A DNA stretch of 64,000 bases from DATHAP01 sp963762865 (GTDB lineage Bacteria > Actinomycetota > Actinomycetes > JACCUZ01). Both the position numbers and the translations under genes were made by a program. The stretch lies in contig CAVXNC010000021.1 in NCBI GenBank assembly GCA_963762865.1, forward strand, positions 124,001 through 188,000, in the 5' to 3' direction. Positions within the stretch are counted from its first letter, which is position 1, and each line of letters opens with the position of its first letter. Under the pieces are notes generated by a model. The model did no database searches. It was not told where the DNA came from and was given only the letters and a program-made list of their open reading frames with translations. Positions 35,638 through 44,619 of this stretch are shown here, one piece after another.

Positions 35638-38388
35638 GTGCTCACGGGACGGAGCGACGAGTGCTCGCGGATCGACGAGCTGCTCGACGGAGCACGAAGC
35701 TCGCTGGGGGCTGCGCTGGTCGTCCGCGGTGAAGCCGGCGTGGGCAAGACCGCGCTCCTCGACTACGCCGCCGGCCGCGACGTCCGGCTCCTCCGCGCCG
35801 GCGGCGTCGAGGCGGAGTCGGAGTTCGCGTACGCCGCGGCTCACCAGCTGCTCCAACCACTTCTGCCGCTGGTCGACGAGCTGCCGGATCCGCAGGCGGA
35901 TGCAGTGCGGGTGGCCTTCGGGATGGCTCCCGGCGGACCTCCTGACCGGTTCCTGGTCGCGTTGGGCTTCCTGAGCCTGCTCAGCGAGGCAGGACGGGAG
36001 CAGCCGCTGCTCTGCGTCCTCGACGACACCCAGTGGTGCGACGGCGCGTCGACGGATGCCCTGAAGTTCGCCGTGCGCCGGCTCACCGTCGATCCTGTGG
36101 TGTTCCTCTTCGCGGTGCGCGACGAGCCTGGTGCTGACCGCTTCGAGCTGCCGGGCCTGGCGGAGCTCGTCGTCTCCGGCCTGTCGGAGCAGGCAGGCAC
36201 CCAGCTGCTCACCGATGTGGCAGGGGTCTCCGTGCCGGAGACGGTGGGCTCCGTGCTCGTCGGCCACACCCGCGGTAACCCGCTAGCCCTCGTGGAGGTC
36301 GCCCGCGCCCTCACCAAGTCTGAGCTGGCTGGTCAGGAACCGCTGCCCGAACCGTTGCCCGTCGGTGACCGCCTCGAGGCGGCGTTCCTGGACCGCGCGA
36401 GCAAGCTGTCGGCCGCTGCTCGGCACGTGCTCCTCCTGACGGCCGCCGAGGAGTCCGGCGAGGAAGCGATCGTCCTGGGTGCTGCAGGTGACGTGCGCGA
36501 GGCGGAGGAGGCGGTGGCCGAGGCGGCGGAGTCCGGGCTCCTGTCGGCCCACAACGGCGTCATCCAGCTCTGCCACCCCCTCGTCCGTTCCGCGGTCTAC
36601 GGTGGCGCGACGCCCAGCGCCCGTCGCGCCGTGCACCGCGCGCTGGCCGAGCAGCTGGGCGCACGGGGGCATGTGGACCGACGCGCCTGGCACCTCGCGG
36701 CCGCCGCTGTCGGACCCGACGACGAGCTGGCGGACGAGCTGGAGCGACTGGCGAACCGCGCGGAGGAGCGCAGCGGCCACGGCGCCGCGTCGGGCGGTCA
36801 CGAGCGCGCGGCCGACCTCTCCTCCACGGCCGGAGACCGCACGCGCCGGATGGTGGCCGCGGCCAGCTCGGCCTGGATGGCGGGGCAGGCGGCACGCGCG
36901 CGCGACCTCGTCCGACGGGCCGAGGAGTCCGCCGACGACCCTGAGCTGAGGGCCCGGTTGCTGCACCTGCAGGCCCGGGCCGCCCTGCGCAACGGCGAGC
37001 TCGACCTCGCGGTTCGAGTGCTTCGTGAAGGTGCTGACCTGGTGTGTGACGCGTCGCCGGCGCAGGCGCTGGAGATGCTCGCGGACGCCGTGGACGCGGC
37101 GATGTACGCGGGTGACGGCCCGCTTGCCCAGCTGGCCGCGGAGCGGGCGGCGGCGCTCCTGCCCGGTGACAGCACTCGCGAGCGCTTCCTGTCGGCGTGG
37201 CTGGCCGCGACGAGCAGCGCCGTGCAGGGCAAGACGGCAAGCAGTGCGGACCTCGTCCGGACGGCGCTGTCACTCGCAGACGACCTGGAGGATCCTCGGC
37301 TGCTGACCTGGGCCGGCACTGCCGCCGTCCAGCTGGGCGACATCGACACCGTCCGGGCCTACCTGCGTCGGGCGGTCGCGTCGGCACGCAACAGCGGTGC
37401 CGTGGCCAGCCTGCCCTACCCGCTGGAGAAGTGGGCGTTCACCGAGGCCCTGCTCGGGAGCTATGCCTCGGCCGGGATGGCCGCCGAGGAGGGCCTGCGG
37501 CTGGCGATCGAGACCGAGCAGGCCGGGTCAGCCGCTCACCTGCACGCGACCTTGGCGTACGTCGCGGCCTGCCGCGGCGACGAGGAGGAGTGTGAGAGGC
37601 ACGGGAGCGCGGCCCGCGACGCCGCCGGCGCCCGCGGGCTCGGGCTGCCGCTGGCCATCGCCACCTGGGCTTCCGGTCGCCTCGATCTCGGCCTCGGGCG
37701 GGCCGAGAGCGCCTACGAGCACCTGTCGAGCATGCTGGACGCGGAACCGGGACGGGGCAACCCGATCATCGCGCTCTGGGCGACGTCGGACCTGGTCGAG
37801 GCTGCGGTGCGCGCCGACCGGCAGAGCGAGGTGACCGGAGCGGTTGCACGACTCGAGGCATGGGCCGCGGCCACCGGGCAGCTGGCGGCAGTCGGAGCCG
37901 TCGCGCAGTGCCGCGCGCTGATGGGGGACCCCGAGGCTGCCGACCTGCTCGCGACGGCGGCGGATGCCTTCAGGGGGGCGCACTCGTCCTACGAGGAGGC
38001 GCACGCCGAGCTCCTCCTCGGGGAGCTGTTGCGGCGACGGCGGCTCCGCAGCGAGGCCCGCAAGCACCTGCGCACCTCGTTCGTGCTCTTCGACCGTCTG
38101 GGTGCGCACCCGTGGGCACGTCGAGCCGCGTCGGAGCTGCGCGCCACCGGCGAGGTCGTGCACCAGGACGGTGGGGACGGGGTCCAGCAGCTCACCTCCC
38201 AGGAGCTGCAGATCGTCCGCCACGTCTGCCAGGGCGCGACGAACCGCGCCGTGGCGGCGCAGCTGTTCATCAGCCCACGCACGGTGGAGTACCACCTCTA
38301 CAAGGCTTATCCCAAGCTCGGCGTCGCGTCCCGCAGCCAGCTCATCAGCCAGTTCGGCAGCGACGAGCGGCTCGCCGGCGTGCACTGA
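35638..38388 (+). CDS. LuxR-family LAL regulator (AAA ATPase-TPR-HTH)
   Basis: The 916-aa large ATP-binding LuxR regulator has an N-terminal AAA/AAA_16 ATPase: Walker A GEAGVGKTALL at about 31-41 and Walker B LLCVLDDTQW near 120-130. A long helical TPR-like middle follows (about 300-840), then the C-terminal LuxR HTH (about 850-910: LTSQELQIVRHVCQGATNRA, QLFISPRTVEYHLYKAYPKL). Such proteins activate degradative or secondary-metabolite genes on binding an inducer. The divergent MFS exporter is the likely target. The stop lies 9 bp from the convergent kinase-like gene. Confidence 0.93.
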   Translation: MLTGRSDECSRIDELLDGARSSLGAALVVRGEAGVGKTALLDYAAGRDVRLLRAGGVEAESEFAYAAAHQLLQPLLPLVDELPDPQADAVRVAFGMAPGGPPDRFLVALGFLSLLSEAGREQPLLCVLDDTQWCDGASTDALKFAVRRLTVDPVVFLFAVRDEPGADRFELPGLAELVVSGLSEQAGTQLLTDVAGVSVPETVGSVLVGHTRGNPLALVEVARALTKSELAGQEPLPEPLPVGDRLEAAFLDRASKLSAAARHVLLLTAAEESGEEAIVLGAAGDVREAEEAVAEAAESGLLSAHNGVIQLCHPLVRSAVYGGATPSARRAVHRALAEQLGARGHVDRRAWHLAAAAVGPDDELADELERLANRAEERSGHGAASGGHERAADLSSTAGDRTRRMVAAASSAWMAGQAARARDLVRRAEESADDPELRARLLHLQARAALRNGELDLAVRVLREGADLVCDASPAQALEMLADAVDAAMYAGDGPLAQLAAERAAALLPGDSTRERFLSAWLAATSSAVQGKTASSADLVRTALSLADDLEDPRLLTWAGTAAVQLGDIDTVRAYLRRAVASARNSGAVASLPYPLEKWAFTEALLGSYASAGMAAEEGLRLAIETEQAGSAAHLHATLAYVAACRGDEEECERHGSAARDAAGARGLGLPLAIATWASGRLDLGLGRAESAYEHLSSMLDAEPGRGNPIIALWATSDLVEAAVRADRQSEVTGAVARLEAWAAATGQLAAVGAVAQCRALMGDPEAADLLATAADAFRGAHSSYEEAHAELLLGELLRRRRLRSEARKHLRTSFVLFDRLGAHPWARRAASELRATGEVVHQDGGDGVQQLTSQELQIVRHVCQGATNRAVAAQLFISPRTVEYHLYKAYPKLGVASRSQLISQFGSDERLAGVH

Positions 38389-38397
38389 GCGGACGGG

Positions 38398-39003
38398 TCA
38401 GGGCGGGCCTGACAGAGCGGCTGCTCGCAGCGCGGCGAGCGTGCCGGCCCGGTCGCACGGCCGGCAGCCGAGCGACATCTGGCGGGCCACCACCCCGGGC
38501 TCGGCCCGCAGCAGCCGCACGCCCCGCCGTACCAGCGTCAGTGGCGGCTTGCGGTGCTCGCGCAGGTCGCGGGCCAGCCGGCGCAGGAAGTTCTTGACCC
38601 GGGACCGGCGTACGACGACAGCGTCGGCGAGCAGGCCGCGCTCGCGGGCCGGGCCGACCAGCTCGGCCGCGAAGATGCCGGTGCCGACGAACGCGCGGTG
38701 GCCGCCCAGCTCGAAGCGGCGGCTGCCGACCCGGCCGTCGCGGGAGATGTCGTAGACCGGTACGTCGGCGGACCCGTCACGGCAGACAGCTTCCAGCGCT
38801 GCGAGAGCACCTTCCGCGTCCCAGGACCGCGGGTCGTCCCAGTCGACGATGCCGAGGGTGGGGTGGCGCGGCACGCTCGGGTCATCGCCGTTCTTGTAGA
38901 AGTCGTCCAGGTCGAGCAGTGGGAGCCCGGACTCCTCCGCGAGGTGCGTCTTGCCGGACCCCGAGGGGCCGGCGAGCAATACCAGCCGGGCCTCCGCAGT
39001 CAT
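38398..39003 (-). CDS. Uridine kinase-like P-loop protein (full-length copy)
   Basis: The 201-aa protein has Walker A AGPSGSGKTHLA (about 11-22), a DLDDFYKNGDD substrate-binding segment typical of uridine/phosphoribulokinase-type kinases, and VPVYDISRDG. The conserved tail RQMSLGCRPCDRAGTLAALR has two Cys. It is the last gene of the deoC-aldehyde dehydrogenase cluster, and a shortened paralogue lies 9 bp upstream. Nucleoside kinase activity is plausible from context but unproven. Confidence 0.85.
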   Translation of the reverse strand: MTAEARLVLLAGPSGSGKTHLAEESGLPLLDLDDFYKNGDDPSVPRHPTLGIVDWDDPRSWDAEGALAALEAVCRDGSADVPVYDISRDGRVGSRRFELGGHRAFVGTGIFAAELVGPARERGLLADAVVVRRSRVKNFLRRLARDLREHRKPPLTLVRRGVRLLRAEPGVVARQMSLGCRPCDRAGTLAALRAAALSGPP

Positions 39004-39012
39004 CGCCGGAGG

Positions 39013-39462
39013 CTACCGGGCAGGTCTGTTGTCAGGGCGGCCGGCCTGAGCGGCTGCTCGCAGGGCGGCGAGCGTCCCGGCCCGGTCGCACGGTCGGCAG
39101 CCGAGCGACATCTGGCGGGCCAGGACCGACGGCTCGGCCCGCAGCTGCGTCAGGCCACGCCGCACCAGGGTCAGGGGTGGGTCGCGGTGCTCGGCCAGGT
39201 CGCGCCGCAGGCGGCGGAGGAAGGCGCCGTCGCGGCAGATCGTCTCGAGCGCGGCCATGGCGGCAGGCATGTCCCACGACGCAGGGTGGTCCCAGTCGAT
39301 GCCGAGAGTCGGGTGACGCGGCAGCGTCGCGTCGTCGCCGTCCTTGTAGAAGTCGTCGAGGTCCAGCAGCGGCAGGCCCGACTCCTTGGCGAGATAGGTC
39401 TTGCCCGACCCGGGAGGGCCGGCGATCAGCACGACGCGCGCTATCGGCGGCCGAGGATCCAC
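39013..39462 (-). CDS. Truncated tandem paralogue of the uridine kinase-like protein
   Basis: The 149-aa protein is collinear with the 201-aa copy at 38398-39003 at both ends: RVVLIAGPPGSGKTYLAKES with LDDFYKDGDDATLPRHPTLG, and LRRDLAEHRDPPLTLVRRGL to the shared Cys-containing tail. About 60 residues in the middle, including the VPVYDIS segment, are missing in frame after ETICRDG. The P-loop is intact, but the missing part normally shapes the acceptor site, so catalysis is doubtful. GTG lies 5 nt after the preceding stop. Confidence 0.75.
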   Translation of the reverse strand: MDPRPPIARVVLIAGPPGSGKTYLAKESGLPLLDLDDFYKDGDDATLPRHPTLGIDWDHPASWDMPAAMAALETICRDGAFLRRLRRDLAEHRDPPLTLVRRGLTQLRAEPSVLARQMSLGCRPCDRAGTLAALRAAAQAGRPDNRPAR

Positions 39463-39466
39463 CTGC

Positions 39467-40339
39467 TCAGACGCCGATGGGGTGCCAGACGGTCTTCGTC
39501 TCCAGGAACGACAGCATCCGCTGCGGCCCCGGGACGGCGGCCCAGTCGGTTGCTTCCGGACGTACGACGCGCTTGAGGTTGTCGGCGGCCGCGACCTGCA
39601 GGTCCACGACCGCGTCCGCCGGCGCTCCGGCCAGGTCGATGGCGTTGACGTCCATGTGCGACGCCAGCCACGGCGCGACCTCGGCGGTGCGGCCGGTGAG
39701 GATGTTGACGACCCCACCCGGCACGTCGGAGGTGGCGAGCACCTCGGAGAGCGTGACGGCTGGCAGCGGGCGCTCCTCGCTGGTGAGCACGACCGCGACG
39801 TTGCCCGTCACGATCACCGGCGCCAGCACCGACACCAGTCCGAGCAGTGACGAGTCCTGCGGCGCGAGGACCGCGACGACACCGGTCGGCTCCGGGACCG
39901 AGAAGTCGAAGTACGGCCCCGACACCGGGTTGGCCGAGCCGTGGACCTGGGTGACCTTGTCCGACCACCCGGCGTACCAGACCCAGCGGTCGATCGCCTC
40001 GTCGACGGCGGCTTCCGCCTTCCGCGCGGAGAGACCCTCGCCGGCCGCGACCTCCTCGACGAACTGGCCGCGGCGGCCCTCGAGCAGCTCGGCGACGCGG
40101 TAGAGGACCTGTCCCCGGTTGTACGCCGTCGCGGCGGCCCATCCGGGGAGCGCCTTGCGGGCAGCCACGACGGCATCGCGCGCGTCCTTGCGGGACGCCA
40201 TGGCGGCGTTGGCAAGGAAGCGACCCTTGCGGTCGGACACCTCGTAGGACCGGCCGCTCTCCGAGCGCGGGAACTTGCCGCCCACGTAGAGCTTGTAGGT
40301 CTTCCGGACGTCGACTCGGTCGGACCTGCGATCAGACAT
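39467..40339 (-). CDS. Short aldehyde dehydrogenase-like protein without catalytic Cys domain
   Basis: The 290-aa protein matches the N-terminal NAD-binding half of aldehyde dehydrogenases (YKLYVGGKFPRSESGRSYEV, AAATAYNRGQVLYRVAELLE, VSVPEPTGVVAVLAP-like region). It stops after about residue 285 and has neither the catalytic-Cys loop nor the ELGGK glutamate. It overlaps the end of the full-length enzyme gene by 8 bp, so the two are co-translated. A non-catalytic partner of the full-length enzyme is my inference; truncation is the alternative, but the reading frame is clean. Confidence 0.8.
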   Translation of the reverse strand: MSDRRSDRVDVRKTYKLYVGGKFPRSESGRSYEVSDRKGRFLANAAMASRKDARDAVVAARKALPGWAAATAYNRGQVLYRVAELLEGRRGQFVEEVAAGEGLSARKAEAAVDEAIDRWVWYAGWSDKVTQVHGSANPVSGPYFDFSVPEPTGVVAVLAPQDSSLLGLVSVLAPVIVTGNVAVVLTSEERPLPAVTLSEVLATSDVPGGVVNILTGRTAEVAPWLASHMDVNAIDLAGAPADAVVDLQVAAADNLKRVVRPEATDWAAVPGPQRMLSFLETKTVWHPIGV

Positions 40340-41774
40340 CGAGGTAGGCCTCCAGCCCGTGGCGGCCGCCCTCGCGGCCGTAGCCCGACTCCTTGTAGCC
40401 GCCGAACGGCGACGCAGGGTCGAAGCGGTTGAACGTGTTGGCCCACACCACGCCGGCGCGCAGCTGGTTGGCCATCCAGAGGATGCGCGAGCCCTTGTCG
40501 GTCCACACCCCGGCGGAGAGCCCGTAGGGAGTGTTGTTGGCCTTCTCGACGGCCTCCTGCGGCGTGCGGAAGGTCAGCACCGACAGGACGGGACCGAAGA
40601 TCTCCTCGCGGGCGATGCGGTGCGCCTGGCTGACGCCGGTGAAGACGGTCGGCGGGAACCAGAAGCCCTTCGCGGGGATCTCGCACGGCGGCGACCAGCG
40701 CTCGGCGCCCTCGGACTCTCCGACGTCGGAGAGCTCGCGGATCCGGGCCAGCTGCTCGGCCGAGTTGATGGCGCCGATGTCGGTGTTCTTGTCCAGCGGG
40801 TCGCCGAGGCGCAGCGTGCCGAGGCGGCGCTTGAGCGAGGACATCACCTCGTCGTAGGCGCTCTCCTGGACGAGGAGCCGGGAGCCGGCGCAGCACACAT
40901 GGCCCTGGTTGAAGAAGATGCCGTTCACGATGCCCTCGACGGCCTGGTCGACCGGCGCGTCGTCGAAGACGATGTTCGCGGCCTTGCCGCCGAGCTCCAG
41001 CGTCACCTTCTTGTGGCTGCCGGCGGTCGAGCGGGCGATCATCTTGCCGACCTCGGTCGAGCCGGTGAAGGCGACCTTGTCGACGCCCGGGTGCTCGACG
41101 AGTGCCCGCCCGGTCTCGCCGGCGCCGGTCACGATGTTGACGACACCCGGCGGCAGGTCGGCCTGCTGGCAGATCTCGGCGAAGAGCAGCGCGGTCAGCG
41201 GCGTGGTCTCGGCCGGCTTCAGCACGACGGTGTTGCCGCACGCCAGGGCAGGGGCGATCTTCCAGGCCAGCATCAGCAGCGGGAAGTTCCACGGGATGAC
41301 CTGGCCGGCGACGCCGAGCGGTTTGGGGTTGGGGCCGTAGCCCGCGTGGTCGAGCTTGTCGGCCCAGCCCGCGTAGTGGAAGAACCACGCGGCGACCAGC
41401 GGCACGTCGACGTCGCGTGACTCGCGGATCGGCTTGCCGTTGTCGAGCGACTCCAGGACCGCGAGCTCGCGGGCCCGCTCCTGCACGATGCGGGCGATGC
41501 GGAACAGGTACTTGCCTCGCTCGCGGGCCGGGAGCTTGGACCACACGGTGTCGTAGGCCTTGCGCGCTGCCTTCACCGCGCGGTCGACGTCACCCTGTCC
41601 GGCCTCGCTGATCTCGGCCAGCACCTCTTCGCTGGCGGGGCTGACCGTCTTGAACGCGCGGCCGTCGGTGGGGTCGACCCACTCGCCGCCGATGAAGAGC
41701 CCGTAGGACGGCTTCAGGTCGACGATGGCGCGCGACTCCGGCGCCGGCGCGTACTCGAACTTCTTGGTATCCAC
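40332..41774 (-). CDS. Aldehyde dehydrogenase (NAD(P)), full length
   Basis: The 480-aa enzyme of the ALDH superfamily has PWNFPLLMLAWKIAPALACG, FTGSTEVGK (cofactor loop), LELGGK with general-base Glu260, NQGHVCCAGSR with nucleophile Cys294 or Cys295, and EEIFGPVLSV. It lies 18 bp downstream of deoC on the same strand. This suggests that it oxidises the acetaldehyde released by deoxyribose-phosphate cleavage. Confidence 0.94.
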   Translation of the reverse strand: MDTKKFEYAPAPESRAIVDLKPSYGLFIGGEWVDPTDGRAFKTVSPASEEVLAEISEAGQGDVDRAVKAARKAYDTVWSKLPARERGKYLFRIARIVQERARELAVLESLDNGKPIRESRDVDVPLVAAWFFHYAGWADKLDHAGYGPNPKPLGVAGQVIPWNFPLLMLAWKIAPALACGNTVVLKPAETTPLTALLFAEICQQADLPPGVVNIVTGAGETGRALVEHPGVDKVAFTGSTEVGKMIARSTAGSHKKVTLELGGKAANIVFDDAPVDQAVEGIVNGIFFNQGHVCCAGSRLLVQESAYDEVMSSLKRRLGTLRLGDPLDKNTDIGAINSAEQLARIRELSDVGESEGAERWSPPCEIPAKGFWFPPTVFTGVSQAHRIAREEIFGPVLSVLTFRTPQEAVEKANNTPYGLSAGVWTDKGSRILWMANQLRAGVVWANTFNRFDPASPFGGYKESGYGREGGRHGLEAYLDV

Positions 41775-41792
41775 AGGAGCCTCAGTGCTCTG

Positions 41793-42782
41793 CTAGTCGA
41801 GGGTGAAGTAGTCGGGGCCGCTGTAGCGGCCGGTCGCGATCTTGGTGCGCTGCATCAACAGGTCGTTGAGCAGGCTCGACGCCCCGAGCCGGAACCAGTC
41901 GGGGTCCAGCCAGTCGTCGCCGACCGTCTCGTTGACGAGCACGAGGTACTTGATCGCGTCCTTGGTGGTCCGGATCCCGCCCGCGGGCTTCACGCCGACC
42001 TGCCGGCCGGTGGCGGCGCGGAAGTCGCGGACTCCCTCGAGCATCACCAGCGTCACGGGGAGCGTCGCAGCCGGCGCGATCTTGCCGGTCGAGGTCTTGA
42101 TGAAGTCGCCGCCGGCGAGCATGCCGAGCCAGGAGGCGCGCCGCACGTTGTCGTAGGTGACCAGCTCACCGGTCTCGAGGATCACCTTGAGGTGCGCGTC
42201 ACCGCAGGCCTCCTTGACCGCGACGATCTCCTCGTAGACCTCGAGGTAGTGCCCGGCCAGGAAGGCGCCGCGGTCGATGACCATGTCGATCTCGTCGGCG
42301 CCGGCGGCGACCGCGTCCCGGGTGTCGGCCAGCTTGACGGCGATGCTCGACCGGCCGCTCGGGAAGGCCGTCGCCACGCTCGCGACGTGCACGCCGCTGC
42401 CGCGCAGCGCCTCGACGGCCACCGGGACCATGTCGGGGTAGACGCAGATCGCGGCGACCTTCGGCGTCGCCGGCTCGGCGGGGTCGGGCCGCATCGCCTT
42501 CGCGCACAGCGCGCGGACCTTGCCCGGGGTGTCCTGCCCCTCGAGCGTCGTCAGGTCGATCATCGAGATCGCGAGGTCGATCGCCCACGACTTCGCGGTC
42601 GTCTTGATCGACCGGGTCGAGAGCGTCGCGGCCCGGGCCTCGGCGCCGACCTGGTCGACACCGGGCAGCCCGTGCAGGAAGCGGCGGAGCGAGGAGTCGG
42701 AGGCGGTCACATCGGCCAGCGAGCCGGCGTCAGCGAGAGGGTTCGACGGTCGCCCGACCGGAGGGGGAGCGGTCGTGGTCAC
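41793..42782 (-). CDS. deoC: Deoxyribose-phosphate aldolase
   Basis: Cleaves 2-deoxyribose-5-phosphate to glyceraldehyde-3-phosphate and acetaldehyde. The 329-aa protein has the Schiff-base lysine in GDFIKTSTGK (Lys229), catalytic Asp in ISMIDLTTL and the second Lys in VGVKPAGGIR. An extra N-terminus of about 45 residues is present, as in other actinobacterial forms. The GTG start has TAGAGT 6 nt upstream. It is first gene of an operon with two ALDH and two kinase-like genes, and it completes the pathway begun by the thymidine phosphorylase about 12 kb away. Confidence 0.95.
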   Translation of the reverse strand: MTTTAPPPVGRPSNPLADAGSLADVTASDSSLRRFLHGLPGVDQVGAEARAATLSTRSIKTTAKSWAIDLAISMIDLTTLEGQDTPGKVRALCAKAMRPDPAEPATPKVAAICVYPDMVPVAVEALRGSGVHVASVATAFPSGRSSIAVKLADTRDAVAAGADEIDMVIDRGAFLAGHYLEVYEEIVAVKEACGDAHLKVILETGELVTYDNVRRASWLGMLAGGDFIKTSTGKIAPAATLPVTLVMLEGVRDFRAATGRQVGVKPAGGIRTTKDAIKYLVLVNETVGDDWLDPDWFRLGASSLLNDLLMQRTKIATGRYSGPDYFTLD

Positions 42783-42788
42783 CGTTCG

Positions 42789-42794
42789 ACTCTA
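42789..42794 (-). promoter_or_regulatory. -10 box for leaderless deoC
   Basis: Minus-strand TAGAGT, 6 nt before the deoC GTG; same arrangement as punA and galT. Confidence 0.5.
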
Positions 42795-42893
42795 CCGCCG
42801 CAGCAGGCATCCACCCCGGCCGCATGTCGGCCCGCTCCGGCCAGGGCAGCTAGCGTCCGGGAGGCGACCGCCGCGTCGCTCGAGGGAGGGCCC

Positions 42894-44048
42894 GTGCGGA
42901 TCCTGTTCACCTCCACGCCTGGCTACGGGCACGTGCTGCCGATGCTGCCGCTGGCGCGCGCCGCGCTGCTCGCTGGTCACCAGGTCCGGTGGGCCACCGG
43001 CGCGGACGCCTGCCGGGTCGTCCGCGCGGCAGGCATCGACGCGACCGAGGCCGGCCTGACGGACGCCGAGGTGGCGCCCATGCGGGCGGAGGCCCGCCGG
43101 GCCGCCGTCGGGCTGGCTCCGGAGGAGGTCCCGATGCGCGTGTTCCCGCTCCTCTTCGGGGCGGCACGCACCGGGCCCATGCTCGCGGCCGTGCTGCCGC
43201 TGGCCCGCGACTGGCGACCCGACCTGATCGTGCACGAGAACGGCGAGCTCGCCGCGCCGCTGGTCGGCACGCTGCTCGGCGTCCCGCACGCGGTGCACGC
43301 ATTCGGCGGGGCCATCCCCGCGGCGATCCTGGCCGACGGGGGCGAGCACGTAGCCGCCCTCTGGTCGCGGCATGGCCTCGAGGTGCCCCTGTACGCGGGT
43401 TGCTACCAGCACCTCTACCTCGACATCTGCCCGCCCGCCCTCCAGACGGTGCCGATGGACCACATCCGCGACGTGCGGGCCGCCCGGCCGGTGACCTACG
43501 ACGGTGAGGACGTGCCCGAGCTCGCGGCCGTGCTGCCCGAGGACGACGGCCGGCCGCTCGTCTACGTCACCCTCGGCACGGTCAGCAACCGGGTCGACCT
43601 CATGAGCGCTGTCGTCCAGATGGTGTCGGGGCTCGGTGTCCGGCTCCTGGTGACCGTCGGCCCCGGCATCGACCCGGCCGCGCTCGGGCCGCAGCCGGCC
43701 GGGGTCCGGGTGCGGCAGTGGGTGCCGCAGGCCCGGGTGCTGCCGCACTGCGCTGCCGTGGTGTCCCACGGGGGTTCGGGCACGCTGCTGGCGACCGCGG
43801 CACTCGGGCTGCCCCAGCTCTGCCTCCCGCAGGCGGCCGACCAGTTCCGCAACGCGACGGGGCTGGTGCGTGCCCGGGCGGGGTTGGCGCTGCACCCGGA
43901 CGCGGTGTCGCCGGAGGCTGTCGCCGACGCACTGCGGGCCGTCCTGGCGGACGAGCAGCTCCGCGCCGGAGCCGGCCGGGTGCGCGACGAGATCGCGGCG
44001 ATGCCCGCACCGGCTCAGGTCGTGTCGGAGCTGGAGGAGCTGGTCTAG
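42894..44048 (+). CDS. GT1-family glycosyltransferase (UGT/MGT type)
   Basis: The 384-aa protein has a GT-B fold: N-terminal MRILFTSTPGYGHVLPMLPLA and the C-terminal nucleotide-sugar motif VVSHGGSGTLLATAALGLPQ, ending with QAADQFRNA. It resembles macrolide and natural-product glycosyltransferases of family GT1. The GTG start follows GAGGGAGGG at about 4 nt; a TAGCGT -10 about 38 nt upstream would give a short leader. The acceptor is unknown. The stop is shared as CTAG with the convergent membrane protein gene. Confidence 0.92.
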   Translation: MRILFTSTPGYGHVLPMLPLARAALLAGHQVRWATGADACRVVRAAGIDATEAGLTDAEVAPMRAEARRAAVGLAPEEVPMRVFPLLFGAARTGPMLAAVLPLARDWRPDLIVHENGELAAPLVGTLLGVPHAVHAFGGAIPAAILADGGEHVAALWSRHGLEVPLYAGCYQHLYLDICPPALQTVPMDHIRDVRAARPVTYDGEDVPELAAVLPEDDGRPLVYVTLGTVSNRVDLMSAVVQMVSGLGVRLLVTVGPGIDPAALGPQPAGVRVRQWVPQARVLPHCAAVVSHGGSGTLLATAALGLPQLCLPQAADQFRNATGLVRARAGLALHPDAVSPEAVADALRAVLADEQLRAGAGRVRDEIAAMPAPAQVVSELEELV

Positions 44049-44608
44049 AGCAGCGCGAGGCCGACCGGGACGAGGAGCAGGTAGAACACGAACGGCGGGA
44101 TGTCCCGGAACCGCACGTACACCGCGGCGAAGACGACGTCCGCCCCGAGAGTCAGCCAGCCCACCCAGGCGGGGAGGTCCGCGAGCAGGAGCCCGACCCC
44201 GAGCGCCATCAGGCCGACCAGCGTGAGCCAGACGTAGACCGCGAAAGGCCAGCCGGGCAGCGTGCCCGCGGCGAACTCACGGTGGTGCGTCCCGCGCAGG
44301 TAGGTCGACCACGACCAGGACAGCGCTCCTGCACCGAGTGCGGCGCAGGCGATCGCCAGCGCGACCCGGCTGCTCCCGGTACTTGCCCCCGCCAGGACAC
44401 CGACACCGGCCGCCGCGATCAGCGGGCCGAGCGCGTAGAACGGCTGGGCGAGGCGCCACGCCAGCAGCCGCTCCTCGAGCATCCGCAGCCGCTCGTCCGG
44501 GCGGCTCTCGATGAACACGAGTGGCACGCCGAACGAGGCACCGACGAAGAAGACTCCTGACCCGACGAGCAGGAGCACTCCGGCCGTGGTGCTGGTCATC
44601 CGGGCCAT
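44045..44608 (-). CDS. Hypothetical membrane protein, five predicted helices
   Basis: The 187-aa protein has hydrophobic segments at about 9-30, 55-75, 80-97, 118-140 and 142-185, and a short charged loop IESRPDERLRMLEERL after the first. ATG at 44608 or 44599 are both possible. It lies 11 bp downstream of the phospho-sugar mutase gene on the same strand, and its stop shares CTAG with the glycosyltransferase stop. I do not recognise a family. Confidence 0.75.
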   Translation of the reverse strand: MARMTSTTAGVLLLVGSGVFFVGASFGVPLVFIESRPDERLRMLEERLLAWRLAQPFYALGPLIAAAGVGVLAGASTGSSRVALAIACAALGAGALSWSWSTYLRGTHHREFAAGTLPGWPFAVYVWLTLVGLMALGVGLLLADLPAWVGWLTLGADVVFAAVYVRFRDIPPFVFYLLLVPVGLALL

Positions 44609-44619
44609 CCCGCCTGAGG

